Assembly (NCBI RefSeq): GCF_052055585.1
Contig: NZ_CP170485.1
Location: forward strand, 1,116,001 to 1,180,000
From: Oceanicaulis sp052055585
GTDB lineage: Bacteria > Pseudomonadota > Alphaproteobacteria > Caulobacterales > Maricaulaceae
Reading direction: 5' to 3'
DNA length: 64,000 bases
The first letter of the stretch is position 1. Every line of letters begins with the position of its first letter. The notes under the pieces are model-generated. The model saw nothing but the letters and a program-made list of their open reading frames with translations. It had not been told where the DNA came from and ran no database searches. Made by a program: the position numbers and the translations under genes. Positions 1 to 8,346 of the stretch are shown one piece after another.

Positions 1-97
1 GACAAATGCGTTATGCGTGCACGGATGGCGAGCGCCAAATCCCGACATTAGAGCGCGAGGGCGCTATTGCGGGCCAAAAATCGCGCATTGGTACGAC

Positions 98-1933
98 TTA
101 TTGCTCGCTTGCAATTACGGCGAGAAAATCCGCGCCGTATCGTTCCAGCTTGCGAGCGCCAACGCCGAATATTTGAGACAGGGCATCCAGGTTGGACGGT
201 TTTTCCTTCGCCATCTCGATCAGCGTTCTGTCGGCAAAGATGGTGTAGGCCGGTTTGCCGGCCTCCTTGGCCAGTTCAAGCCGTCTCTTGCGCAGTGCGG
301 TATAAAGCGTGCGATCGGTCTCTGACAGCAGCTCGTCGGCGGCGTCGCTGGGGCGGGCGCGCGAAGACCGCACGCCGCGTTGTTCTTCGGGGGGGCGGAG
401 TTTGACGCTCTGCTTCCCAAAAAGGATGTCCTTGCCCTTGGGCGTGATCACCCATTCGCCGTGTCCATCGATGGGCTGGTCTATGGCGCCCGAGGCGAAG
501 AGCTGGCGGAAGACGCTCATCCATTGTTCCTTGGACAGGTCTTCGCCAACCCCGAATGTGGGCAGGCCGTCATGACCACGCGCCAGAACCTTGTCGGTCT
601 TTAGCCCTCTCAGCACGCTGATCAGATGCTCCAGCCCGAAACGCTGACCGGTGCGGGCGATGGCGGACATGGCTTTCTGCGCCAGCACGGTGCCATCGAT
701 CAGCTGTGGCGGGTCATCGCACAGATCGCAATTGCCACAGGGTTCGATCTCATCGCCGAAATAGCCCAACAAGGTCTGACGGCGGCATTGGGGCGCCTCG
801 CAATAGGCGATCAGGGCGGAGAGGCGGCGCATTTCCATGCGCTTGCGATCCTCATCAGACTCGCTGTCGCTGATCTGACGCCTGCGCAGAGCCGCATCGC
901 TGAGAGACCAGAGCATCAGCGTGTCCGCCGGGTCGCCATCCCGTCCCGCCCGTCCGATTTCCTGGTAATAGGCTTCCATGGATTTGGGCAGGGCGGCATG
1001 GACCACATAGCGGACATCGGGTTTGTCCACGCCCATGCCGAAGGCGATGGTGGCGCACATGACCACGCCATCGCCCTTCACAAACTCGTCCTGGCGGAAA
1101 CTGCGCGTCTCTGAGTCCAGGCCCGCGTGATAGGACAGGGCGTAAACGTCCTCGGCGCGCAGCTTGTCCGCCATCTCGTCACACGCCTTGCGGCTGGCGC
1201 AATAAACAATGCCGGCTCTGTCCGAGCGCGCCTTGACGAAATCAATCACCTGGGCTGCGCCTTGACGGCGCGCGCCAACAGCCAGGTGCAGGTTGGGCCG
1301 GTCAAAGCCTGAAACGAATTCATCCGGCGCCTGCTCGAACAGGCGGGCGCTGATGTCCCGGCGCGCTGCGGCGTCTGCGGTGGCGGTAAAGGCGGCGATC
1401 TGGGGGCGTCCGGCGGCCTGCGCGAACTCGGAGATGCGCAGATAGTCCGGGCGGAAGTCGTGGCCCCATTGAGAGACGCAGTGCGCTTCGTCCACGGCGA
1501 TCATGGTCAGGCCTGCGCGGCCCAGCCTTTCTGCGAGGCCGGGAACCGCCATGCGCTCGGGCGCCATGTAAAGAAGCCGCAAGCTACCATCATCCAGAGC
1601 GCGCCAGGCGGCTTCCCGGTCATCGGCTTCATCGGTTGAGGTCAGGGCGGCGGCGTTGACGCCTGCAGTCTGAAGCGCACTGACCTGATCGCGCATCAGG
1701 GCGATCAGGGGCGAGATGACCACGGTCAGTCCGCCCCGCATCAAGGCAGGCAGTTGATAGCACATCGACTTGCCGCGCCCCGTCGGCATGACGGCGAGCA
1801 CATCCCGGCCCTGAAGGACGCTGTCGATGATCTCGGCCTGACCGGGGCGGAAGTCGCGATAGCCGAACACCTCGGCCATGGTCTGACGGGCCTGTTCGAG
1901 TTGCGGGGAGGGCGTCGAATCGCTGTGCATCAT
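98..1933 (-). CDS. recQ: ATP-dependent DNA helicase RecQ
   Basis: A 3'-5' superfamily 2 helicase that acts in recombination and repair of stalled forks. The 611-residue protein has the full RecQ order: Walker A TGRGKS at residues 51-56, DEAH at 148-151 in the context VDEAHCVSQWGHDFRP, helicase C domain with the GRAGRDG motif, a cysteine cluster for zinc (CEAPQCRRQ then CGNCDLC), a winged-helix RQC region, and a C-terminal HRDC domain in about the last 80 residues. Length is normal for bacterial RecQ. Two Met codons open the frame and no strong ribosome site is visible, so the start may be either. It is divergent from the CoA-transferase gene. Identity is firm from the domain order. Confidence 0.95.
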   Translation of the reverse strand: MMHSDSTPSPQLEQARQTMAEVFGYRDFRPGQAEIIDSVLQGRDVLAVMPTGRGKSMCYQLPALMRGGLTVVISPLIALMRDQVSALQTAGVNAAALTSTDEADDREAAWRALDDGSLRLLYMAPERMAVPGLAERLGRAGLTMIAVDEAHCVSQWGHDFRPDYLRISEFAQAAGRPQIAAFTATADAAARRDISARLFEQAPDEFVSGFDRPNLHLAVGARRQGAAQVIDFVKARSDRAGIVYCASRKACDEMADKLRAEDVYALSYHAGLDSETRSFRQDEFVKGDGVVMCATIAFGMGVDKPDVRYVVHAALPKSMEAYYQEIGRAGRDGDPADTLMLWSLSDAALRRRQISDSESDEDRKRMEMRRLSALIAYCEAPQCRRQTLLGYFGDEIEPCGNCDLCDDPPQLIDGTVLAQKAMSAIARTGQRFGLEHLISVLRGLKTDKVLARGHDGLPTFGVGEDLSKEQWMSVFRQLFASGAIDQPIDGHGEWVITPKGKDILFGKQSVKLRPPEEQRGVRSSRARPSDAADELLSETDRTLYTALRKRRLELAKEAGKPAYTIFADRTLIEMAKEKPSNLDALSQIFGVGARKLERYGADFLAVIASEQ

Positions 1934-2051
1934 GCGGGCAGGCTAGGCGGCGGAATCCGCGGAGCAATACGCAAGCGCTGCTTGCGCTGGCGCGGGCAGG
2001 GGGCTAGCCCAGAAAGTCGAACGCTCGCCGCGTGTTGATAAGGAGACGCCC

Positions 2052-3260
2052 ATGACCCTCGCGCCATTGTCCCATATCAAGGTCCTGGACCTGTCCAGGG
2101 TGCTGGCCGGTCCCTGGTGCGCGCAAATCCTGGGAGATCTGGGCGCTGATGTCATCAAGGTGGAAAACCCCGCCAGCGGAGACGACACCCGGCGTTGGGG
2201 GCCTCCCTTCCTGAAGGATGAGGCGGGCGAGGATGCGGACGCGGCCTATTATCTGTGCGCCAATCGCAACAAGCGCTCTATCGCCGTCAATATCGCCGAG
2301 CCGGACGGGCAGGCGCTGCTCAGGCGTCTGGCGGAACAAAGCGATGTGGTCATCGAGAACTACAAGACAGGCGGCCTGAAGAAGTACGGGCTGGATTATG
2401 AGAGCCTGAAGGCGATCAACCCCGAGCTCGTCTATTGCTCGGTGACGGGTTTCGGGCAGACCGGTCCCTGGGCCAGCCAGCCGGGCTATGACTTCCTGAT
2501 TCAGGCCATGGGCGGTCTGATGAGCGTGACCGGGGATGATGCGCCGACGAAAGTCGGCGTGCCGGCGGTCGACCTGTTCACGGGCGTCTACGCCGCCGGC
2601 GCGGTCATGGCCGCTCTGATTGCACGCACAAAAGGGCAGGGCGGGCAGCACATCGACATGGCGCTTTTTGATGTGCAGGCGGCGATGCTCGCCAATCAGG
2701 CCGCCAATTTTTTCGTTTCAGGCCGGGCGCCGGGGCGGACCGGAAATTCTCACCCGAATATTGTTCCGTATCAGGATTTCCCGACGGCGGACGGGCGGTT
2801 GGCGGTCGCTGTGGGAAATGACGGTCAGTTCCGGTCTTTTGCAGCAGCTCTGGGGCGAGCGGACTGGGCCGATGATTCGCGTTTCAGGCGTAACGCCGAC
2901 AGGGTGGCGAATCGCGAAATCCTGATTGCGGAAATAACCTTGACCCTGGCGAGTTCGTCCACGGAGAACTGGATGAAGGCGCTGCATGAAGCCGGGGTGC
3001 CTTGCGGCCCGATTTTGCAGCTGGATCAAGTGTTCAGCCATGAACAGGCGCAGGCGCGAGAGCTGGCTTTCACCCTGCCCATGACGGGGGTTGGAGCGAC
3101 GCCGATGATCGCCAATCCCATGCGTCTGTCAGAGACCGGACCGCAATACCATCGGGCGCCGCCCCGGTTCGCCGAGCACACTCAGGAGGTGTTGCAAGAA
3201 CGCCTCGGCATCAATGAAAACGAATTTCAAAGCCTCCAGAAGCGTTCTGTGGTGCGCTGA
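2052..3260 (+). CDS. CaiB/BaiF family (class III) CoA-transferase
   Basis: Transfers CoA between carboxylic acids through an enzyme-bound aspartyl intermediate; the substrate cannot be told from sequence. The 402-residue protein starts with the family signature ILGDLGADVIKVENP near residues 25-40, followed by NRNKRSIAVN and the FGQTGPWASQPGYDF segment, with a candidate catalytic Asp at 207 in MALFDVQ. The C-terminal GVPCGPI motif is also typical. AAGGAG sits six bases before the ATG. It stands alone, divergent from recQ, with ompA starting about 150 bases downstream, so the context does not reveal the substrate; formyl-, succinyl- or carnitine-type CoA transfer are all open. Confidence 0.9.
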   Translation: MTLAPLSHIKVLDLSRVLAGPWCAQILGDLGADVIKVENPASGDDTRRWGPPFLKDEAGEDADAAYYLCANRNKRSIAVNIAEPDGQALLRRLAEQSDVVIENYKTGGLKKYGLDYESLKAINPELVYCSVTGFGQTGPWASQPGYDFLIQAMGGLMSVTGDDAPTKVGVPAVDLFTGVYAAGAVMAALIARTKGQGGQHIDMALFDVQAAMLANQAANFFVSGRAPGRTGNSHPNIVPYQDFPTADGRLAVAVGNDGQFRSFAAALGRADWADDSRFRRNADRVANREILIAEITLTLASSSTENWMKALHEAGVPCGPILQLDQVFSHEQAQARELAFTLPMTGVGATPMIANPMRLSETGPQYHRAPPRFAEHTQEVLQERLGINENEFQSLQKRSVVR

Positions 3261-3413
3261 GAGGGCGGTAATCGGCTGCATTACAGTGGTGTTGTGCAAT
3301 TAAATCAGCTATCGATGTTCCCAACACGGAACCAAAGCTCCGGCTGGTGCGTTGGGGTCGATGTTGTACTTAATGCTCACACGAAGGGCGTTTTCCGCCC
3401 GGAGGGGGATAGG

Positions 3414-4481
3414 ATGAAAGCAAAGCTTCTTTCGGCAGTCGCCGTTGGGGCCATCCTCGCCGCGCCGTCCATGGCGGTTGCGGACGAAGGTTGGTATGTC
3501 AGCGGTGCGCTGGGTTATGGCGCTCCGGGGGACGTTGATGTCTCTGGCGCGCTGAACGGCGAGATCCAGGGCGAAGGTGATATTCGCGAAAAGCTGGCTC
3601 TTGGCTACCAATGGGCCAACAACTGGCGTCTTGAGGGTGAGCTGGCTCACCGCTTCAACGACACCGGCGCAGTTGGTCATTTCGAGGACAGCAGCTCGGA
3701 CTTCCAAGTCTGGTCCGGTATGCTGAACCTCATCTATGATTTCGACACGGGTTCTTTCTGGACGCCGTACCTGGGCGCTGGTCTGGGCTGGGCTCAGTCT
3801 GACCTCTCCGCGATGGGTTGGGACACGGGCACCTATTCCCCGGCTTCCACCTACATCACGGTGAACGATTCCGACACGACCCTCGGCTATCAGCTGATCG
3901 CGGGCGTCGGTTGGGCTCTGTCGCGTAACCTGACCCTGGACACCGAGTATCGTTACTTCGGTTACGGCGGCACCGATTACGCCCCGAACACGCAACTGGA
4001 CCGCGTTGGTGGTCACGAGGCCTGGATCGGCCTGCGCTATCTGTTCTCCGCTCCGGAGCCTGCAGCGCCGCCGCCCCCGCCGCCGCCCCCGCCGCCGCCG
4101 CCCCCGCCGCCGCCTCCGCCGCCGCCTCCGGCGCCGGAATGTGAAGACGCCGGCTTCGTGGTGTACTTCGCTTGGGACCGTTCCGAAATCTCCAGCCAAG
4201 CGGCTGCAGTGATCAACCAGGCGGTCAGCCAGGCTCGCAACTGCGGCGTGGCTTCCGTGAGCATCGACGGTCACGCTGACCGTTCGGGCGCTGCATCCTA
4301 CAACGTTGGCCTGTCCGAGCGTCGTGCTCGCGCGGTCCGCGATGAAATGGTGCGCCTGGGCGTTCCGGCTTCCGCCATCTCCCTCGAGGCCTTCGGCGAA
4401 AGCCGCCCGGCCGTCGAGACCCCGGATGGCGTGCGTGAGCCGCTGAACCGTCGCGCAGAAGTGATGATCGACCTGAACTAG
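3414..4481 (+). CDS. OmpA family outer-membrane protein with poly-proline linker
   Basis: An outer-membrane barrel tethered to peptidoglycan. The 355 residues comprise a signal peptide (MKAKLLSAVAVGAILAAPSMAVA), an eight-strand-type barrel to about residue 215, a hinge with 21 consecutive Pro codons (4068-4130), and an OmpA C-terminal domain with the GHADRSGAASYNVGLSERRA and NRRAEV signatures that binds diaminopimelate. The frame is open upstream to 3294, but I chose the ATG at 3414 because it begins the signal peptide and has GGAGGGGG a few bases before it. Codon use (CGT, GGT, GTT) and a strong terminator suggest high expression. The proline run should need EF-P for translation. Confidence 0.93.
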   Translation: MKAKLLSAVAVGAILAAPSMAVADEGWYVSGALGYGAPGDVDVSGALNGEIQGEGDIREKLALGYQWANNWRLEGELAHRFNDTGAVGHFEDSSSDFQVWSGMLNLIYDFDTGSFWTPYLGAGLGWAQSDLSAMGWDTGTYSPASTYITVNDSDTTLGYQLIAGVGWALSRNLTLDTEYRYFGYGGTDYAPNTQLDRVGGHEAWIGLRYLFSAPEPAAPPPPPPPPPPPPPPPPPPPPPAPECEDAGFVVYFAWDRSEISSQAAAVINQAVSQARNCGVASVSIDGHADRSGAASYNVGLSERRARAVRDEMVRLGVPASAISLEAFGESRPAVETPDGVREPLNRRAEVMIDLN

Positions 4482-4506
4482 GTCTATCGCACTGGCGAAA
4501 GATTGC

Positions 4507-4540
4507 GGCCCGGGGCGTTTCGCCCCGGGCCGTTTTTGTT
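4507..4540 (+). terminator. Rho-independent terminator of the ompA-type gene
   Basis: An 11-bp perfect GC stem (4507-4517 with 4521-4531), three-base TTT loop, followed by TTTTT and a further T-rich stretch. It lies 26 bases after the stop of the porin gene. Confidence 0.93.
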
Positions 4541-4737
4541 TCTGCATGCAGGCCTGAGGCGCTGTTAGGTCAGTCTGGGTGCGTTGCAGCACCCGCTGAG
4601 CGGGCGCCGCAGGGCTGGCATCCCTTTCTGGGGGCGGGTTGACCCCGTCGCGCCCGCATCGCAAGTACCTGCCATCACCGACTTACAGTTTACGTCCGGC
4701 CGGTCCCGGCGCGGCGTACGGAGCAAGGATCAGTCCG

Positions 4738-6030
4738 ATGAGCAAGCCGGATACCCCCTATCGCAAACGCGCGCTGGGCGACCGCGCGCTGAGCCCTGAA
4801 ACCCTGATGATGAGCTATGGCTTCGACGCCAAGATGTCCGAGGGCTCCATCAAGCCGCCGGTCTTCCTGACCTCGACCTTCGCCTTTGCGACCGCGGAAG
4901 AGGGCGCCGCCTATTTCCGTATCATGGGCGGCAAGAAGGAAGCGGGCGATCCGGAGACGGCCGGGCTTTTGTATTCGCGCTTCAACAACCCGAACATGGA
5001 AGTTCTGGAAGACCGTCTGGCGGTGTTTGAAGGCGCCGAAGACGCGCTGGTGTTCTCCTCGGGCATGGGGGCGATCTCCACGGTCCTGATGGCGCATTCG
5101 AAGGCTGACGATGTCATCCTGCAATCGACCCCGCTCTATGGCGGCACCGAAACCCTGATCCGCTCCATCCTGCCGCAATACGGCATCGCCAGCGCCGACT
5201 TCTTCGCGGGCGCCTCGGAAGAGGAAATCCGCAAGGTCGTGGATGCGGCCATGGAGAAGGGGCGCATCTCGGTCCTCTATTGCGAGACCCCGACGAACCC
5301 GACCAACGAAGTCGTTGATCTTCAGCTCATGGCGAAGCTTGCTGACGAGATTGGCGAGCGTCAGGGCCATCGTCCGCCGGTGGTGGTGGACAACACCATT
5401 CTGGGCCCGATCGGCCACAAGCCGCTCGAGCTGGGCGGGGATATCGTTGTCTACTCGCTGACCAAGTATATTGGCGGCCACTCTGACCTCATCGGCGGTG
5501 CAGCCCTTGGCGATTCAGATCTGATGTTGCCGGTACGCAAGCTGCGCTCGGGCATGGGCACCAATCTGGACCCGCACACCTGCTGGATGCTCGCGCGGTC
5601 GCTGGAGACGGTGACGCTTCGTATGCGCGCGGCCTTTGAGGGCGCCCGCAAGGTGGCCGAGTATCTGCGCGATCATCCCAAGGTGAAGAAGGTCCGGTAT
5701 CTGGGCTTCCTGAAAGAGGGCACGCGCGATTATGAGGTCCACAAGCGTCAGTCCGGCGACATGCACGGCTCGACCTTCGCCTTTGACGTCGAAGGCGGTC
5801 AGGACGCGGCCTTCCGCATGCTCAATGCGCTGAAAGTGGCCAAGCTCGCCGTGTCTCTGGGCGGCACCGAGACGCTGATCTGCCATCCGGGCAGCACCAC
5901 GCACGCCGCGGTGGACAAGGAACTTCAGGCGCGTCTGGGCTTTGATCCGGGCATGGTGCGCGTGTCGATCGGGGTGGAAAATCCCGACGATCTGATCGCC
6001 GACTTTGAACAAGCCCTCAAAGACGCCTGA
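4738..6030 (+). CDS. Cystathionine gamma-synthase family PLP-dependent enzyme
   Basis: A fold-type I PLP enzyme of the Cys/Met metabolism family, which includes cystathionine gamma-synthase, gamma-lyase and methionine gamma-lyase. The 430-residue protein shows SEGSIKPPVFLTSTFAF, YSRFNNPNMEVLEDRLA, the cofactor-binding FSSGMGAIST and PLYGGTE, and the Schiff-base lysine in YSLTKYIGGHSD, plus SLGGTETLICHP. ATG 4738 is preferred over the upstream in-frame ATG 4639 because AGGAT lies seven bases before it and the family starts there. It is the first gene of a tight run with an M20 hydrolase (15-base gap) and astA-astD-astB. The reaction is uncertain; sulfur amino acid elimination and a role tied to arginine catabolism are both possible. 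Confidence 0.9.
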   Translation: MSKPDTPYRKRALGDRALSPETLMMSYGFDAKMSEGSIKPPVFLTSTFAFATAEEGAAYFRIMGGKKEAGDPETAGLLYSRFNNPNMEVLEDRLAVFEGAEDALVFSSGMGAISTVLMAHSKADDVILQSTPLYGGTETLIRSILPQYGIASADFFAGASEEEIRKVVDAAMEKGRISVLYCETPTNPTNEVVDLQLMAKLADEIGERQGHRPPVVVDNTILGPIGHKPLELGGDIVVYSLTKYIGGHSDLIGGAALGDSDLMLPVRKLRSGMGTNLDPHTCWMLARSLETVTLRMRAAFEGARKVAEYLRDHPKVKKVRYLGFLKEGTRDYEVHKRQSGDMHGSTFAFDVEGGQDAAFRMLNALKVAKLAVSLGGTETLICHPGSTTHAAVDKELQARLGFDPGMVRVSIGVENPDDLIADFEQALKDA

Positions 6031-6045
6031 GCCAGAAGGACTTCC

Positions 6046-7305
6046 ATGACTGACATCACCCTCGACCAGGACGAACGCGATATTCTCAACTGGGTGGAAA
6101 GCCGGGGCGATCACATGATCGGCACGGTGAAGACCTGGTCGAGGATCAATTCGGGCAGCCGGAACGCAGACGGTCTTGAGGCCATGCGGACGGCGCTGTC
6201 TGACGCGTTCGCCGAACTTGAGGGCGATGTCAGCGCGGTCGAGCTCAAACCGTCCACGACGGTGGAGCTCGACGGTGAAATTCGTGAAGTGCCCTATACG
6301 CCGTCCATGAAGGTGTCCAAGCGGCCTGACGCGCCTGTGCGCATCGTGCTGACCGGTCACCATGACACGGTGTTCCCGAAAGATAGCGGGTTCCAGGACT
6401 GGCGCCTGCTGGATGACGACACCCTGAACGGGCCGGGTGTTGCGGACATGAAGGGCGGCTTGCTGGTCATGCTGCACGGCCTGCTGGCGCTGGAACGCAG
6501 CCCCTGGGCCAAGCAGATCGGCTACGACATTCTGGTCAGCCCGGATGAGGAAATCGGCTCGCTGGGCTCAGGCCCTGTCCTGATGGAGCTGGGCTCCAGG
6601 GCGCATGTGGGCATGACTTATGAGCCGGCTCTGGCGGATGGGTCCCTGGCGGGCGCCCGCAAAGGGTCGGGCAATTTCTCGCTGCGTTGTCTGGGACGCG
6701 CCGCCCATGCCGGTCGCGAGCACCATCTGGGTCGTAACGCCATCGTTGCAGCGGCCGACTTTGCGCGCTCCCTTGATCTTCTGAACGGTCAGCGCCCTGA
6801 CGTCACTTTCAACGTGTCCCGCATTGATGGCGGCGGCGCGCCAAACGTCGTTCCGGATCTTGGCATTTGCCGGTTTAATGTCCGGGTGAAGACCGAAGAG
6901 GATGCGATCTGGGCCAGGTCCTCGATCGAGACGCTGGTCCAGGCTGCGAATGCCCGAGACGGCATTACAGCCGACCTGCATGGTGGTTTTACACGGCCGC
7001 CCAAGCCCATGAGCCCTGCAAACCAACGTATGTTCGACTGGACGCGGACGGCGGGTCAGGCCATAGGTTTGGACATAAAGTGGGCCGATACCGGCGGCGT
7101 CTGCGAAGGCAATAATCTATGGGCGTCCGGCTGTCCGAATGTGGATACGCTGGGCGTGCGCGGCGCCGATATTCACTCTGACCGCGAGATCGCGAAGCTG
7201 TCGAGCTTTGTCGAGCGGGCGCAGTTGTCAGCGGTGATGTTGATGCAGTTCGCACGCGGACGGTTCAACGCTCAGGACGCCCGGGCCCTTGCCCAGGCGA
7301 GCTAG
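6046..7305 (+). CDS. M20 family metallohydrolase in arginine-succinyl operon
   Basis: A cytoplasmic di-zinc amidase or deacylase of the M20/DapE/ArgE family (419 residues, no signal peptide). Metal-ligand motifs are visible in order: TGHHDTVF, GPGVADMKGG, SPDEEIGS, MTYEPA and a late HSDRE His. The dimerisation-domain motif RAAHAG is also present. It is 15 bases behind the PLP enzyme and 18 bases before astA. No AstE (succinylglutamate desuccinylase) gene is next to the operon. DapE and ArgE, its relatives, remove succinyl and acetyl groups from amino acids, so I infer it may release succinate from N-succinylglutamate. It could instead act on another acylated amino acid or dipeptide. Confidence 0.88.
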   Translation: MTDITLDQDERDILNWVESRGDHMIGTVKTWSRINSGSRNADGLEAMRTALSDAFAELEGDVSAVELKPSTTVELDGEIREVPYTPSMKVSKRPDAPVRIVLTGHHDTVFPKDSGFQDWRLLDDDTLNGPGVADMKGGLLVMLHGLLALERSPWAKQIGYDILVSPDEEIGSLGSGPVLMELGSRAHVGMTYEPALADGSLAGARKGSGNFSLRCLGRAAHAGREHHLGRNAIVAAADFARSLDLLNGQRPDVTFNVSRIDGGGAPNVVPDLGICRFNVRVKTEEDAIWARSSIETLVQAANARDGITADLHGGFTRPPKPMSPANQRMFDWTRTAGQAIGLDIKWADTGGVCEGNNLWASGCPNVDTLGVRGADIHSDREIAKLSSFVERAQLSAVMLMQFARGRFNAQDARALAQAS

Positions 7306-7323
7306 AACAGAGGGGGACGCGCC

Positions 7324-8346
7324 ATGCTCGTGGTGCGCGCCGCACGGTCTGACGACCATGCCGCATTTGTAGAACTTGCGCGGGCTGCAGGGCCAGGCTT
7401 CACCAGCCTGTCGCTGGATGATGAGGCTCTGCACGAGAAGCTCCTCAAATCCGAGCAGGCCTTCGAAGGCGTGCTGACGGATCGCTCGGACTGTGTCTAC
7501 CAGCTGATGCTGGAGGATTCGGTGACCGGACAGGTCTATGGCACGGCGGCCGTGAAAGCCGAGGTCGGGGTGAAGAAGCCCTATTTTGACTTCAAGATCT
7601 TCACCATCGCCCAGTCTTCCCGGGAAGCCGAGCGCCGGTTTGACATGGACGCGATGCTGCTGGTGAATGATTTTGCAGGCAGCACCGAGGTTGGCTCGCT
7701 GTTCGTGAGCGACGCCTTGCGGGGCTCCGGCGCCGGACGGCTGACGGCGCAAAGCCGCTATATGCTGGTCGCGGCGGACCGCACCCGTTTCGGCAACCGC
7801 ATGCTGTCCGAGCTGCGCGGCGTGGTCGAGGATAATGGCGAGTCCGTCTTCTACGAGCACGTCACACGCCCCTTCTTCCGCATGACCTTTGAAGAGGCGG
7901 ACGCCCTGTCCGCGGCGACCGATAATCAGTTCATTCTGGACCTGATGCCGCGGTCCGCGATCTTCCTCGATCTGCTGCCGGACGAGGTCCAGGCGGTGAT
8001 CGGCAAGACCCATCCGCACGGCGCCAACGCCCTCCGGCTGCTGGAGTCCGAAGGCTTCCGCTATGACCGCTATGTGGACATTTTCGATGGCGGGCCGCTG
8101 GTCAGCTGCGAGACCGAGGATGTGCGCACCATCAAGGATAGCCGCCTGATGACCGTGGCGGACGGCGCGCCGACCCGCGTGACGATGCGCGCACTGGTGT
8201 CCAATAACGACCTGCCTGATTTTAGATGTGTGCATGCAGAGGTGAGCGTCCAGGGTGACGCCGTGTCTCTGGATGCCGACGCCGCCCGCGCGCTGGATGT
8301 CAGCGCCGGACACACCGTACGCCTGTGGACGAAGGAGCTTAGCTGA
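7324..8346 (+). CDS. astA: Arginine N-succinyltransferase
   Basis: First step of the AST pathway: succinyl-CoA plus L-arginine gives N2-succinylarginine. The 340-residue length fits AstA exactly. The acyl-transferase core is seen in VGSLFVSDALRGSGAGRLTAQSRYM (split here as two motifs, VGSLFVSDALRGSGAG then RLTAQSRYM) near residues 120-150, followed by RFGNRMLSELRG and VYEHVTRPFF-like residues, with IGKTHPHGANALRLLESEGF in the C-terminal half. Its stop codon overlaps the astD start by one base (TGATG), which implies translational coupling. The gene order astA-astD-astB supports the call. Confidence 0.95.
   Translation: MLVVRAARSDDHAAFVELARAAGPGFTSLSLDDEALHEKLLKSEQAFEGVLTDRSDCVYQLMLEDSVTGQVYGTAAVKAEVGVKKPYFDFKIFTIAQSSREAERRFDMDAMLLVNDFAGSTEVGSLFVSDALRGSGAGRLTAQSRYMLVAADRTRFGNRMLSELRGVVEDNGESVFYEHVTRPFFRMTFEEADALSAATDNQFILDLMPRSAIFLDLLPDEVQAVIGKTHPHGANALRLLESEGFRYDRYVDIFDGGPLVSCETEDVRTIKDSRLMTVADGAPTRVTMRALVSNNDLPDFRCVHAEVSVQGDAVSLDADAARALDVSAGHTVRLWTKELS

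Noticed and set aside
1..97. A partial gene at the left edge
   Set aside because: The short plus-strand frames here overlap recQ antisense and have no similarity I can recognise.
3309..4664. A 451-codon minus-strand frame opposite the OmpA gene
   Set aside because: It is the shadow of the proline-rich gene and contains Arg/Gly low-complexity runs only.
4600..4737. A -35 TTGACC near 4639 as the promoter of the arginine operon
   Set aside because: No acceptable -10 hexamer at 16-18 bases, so it was not listed.
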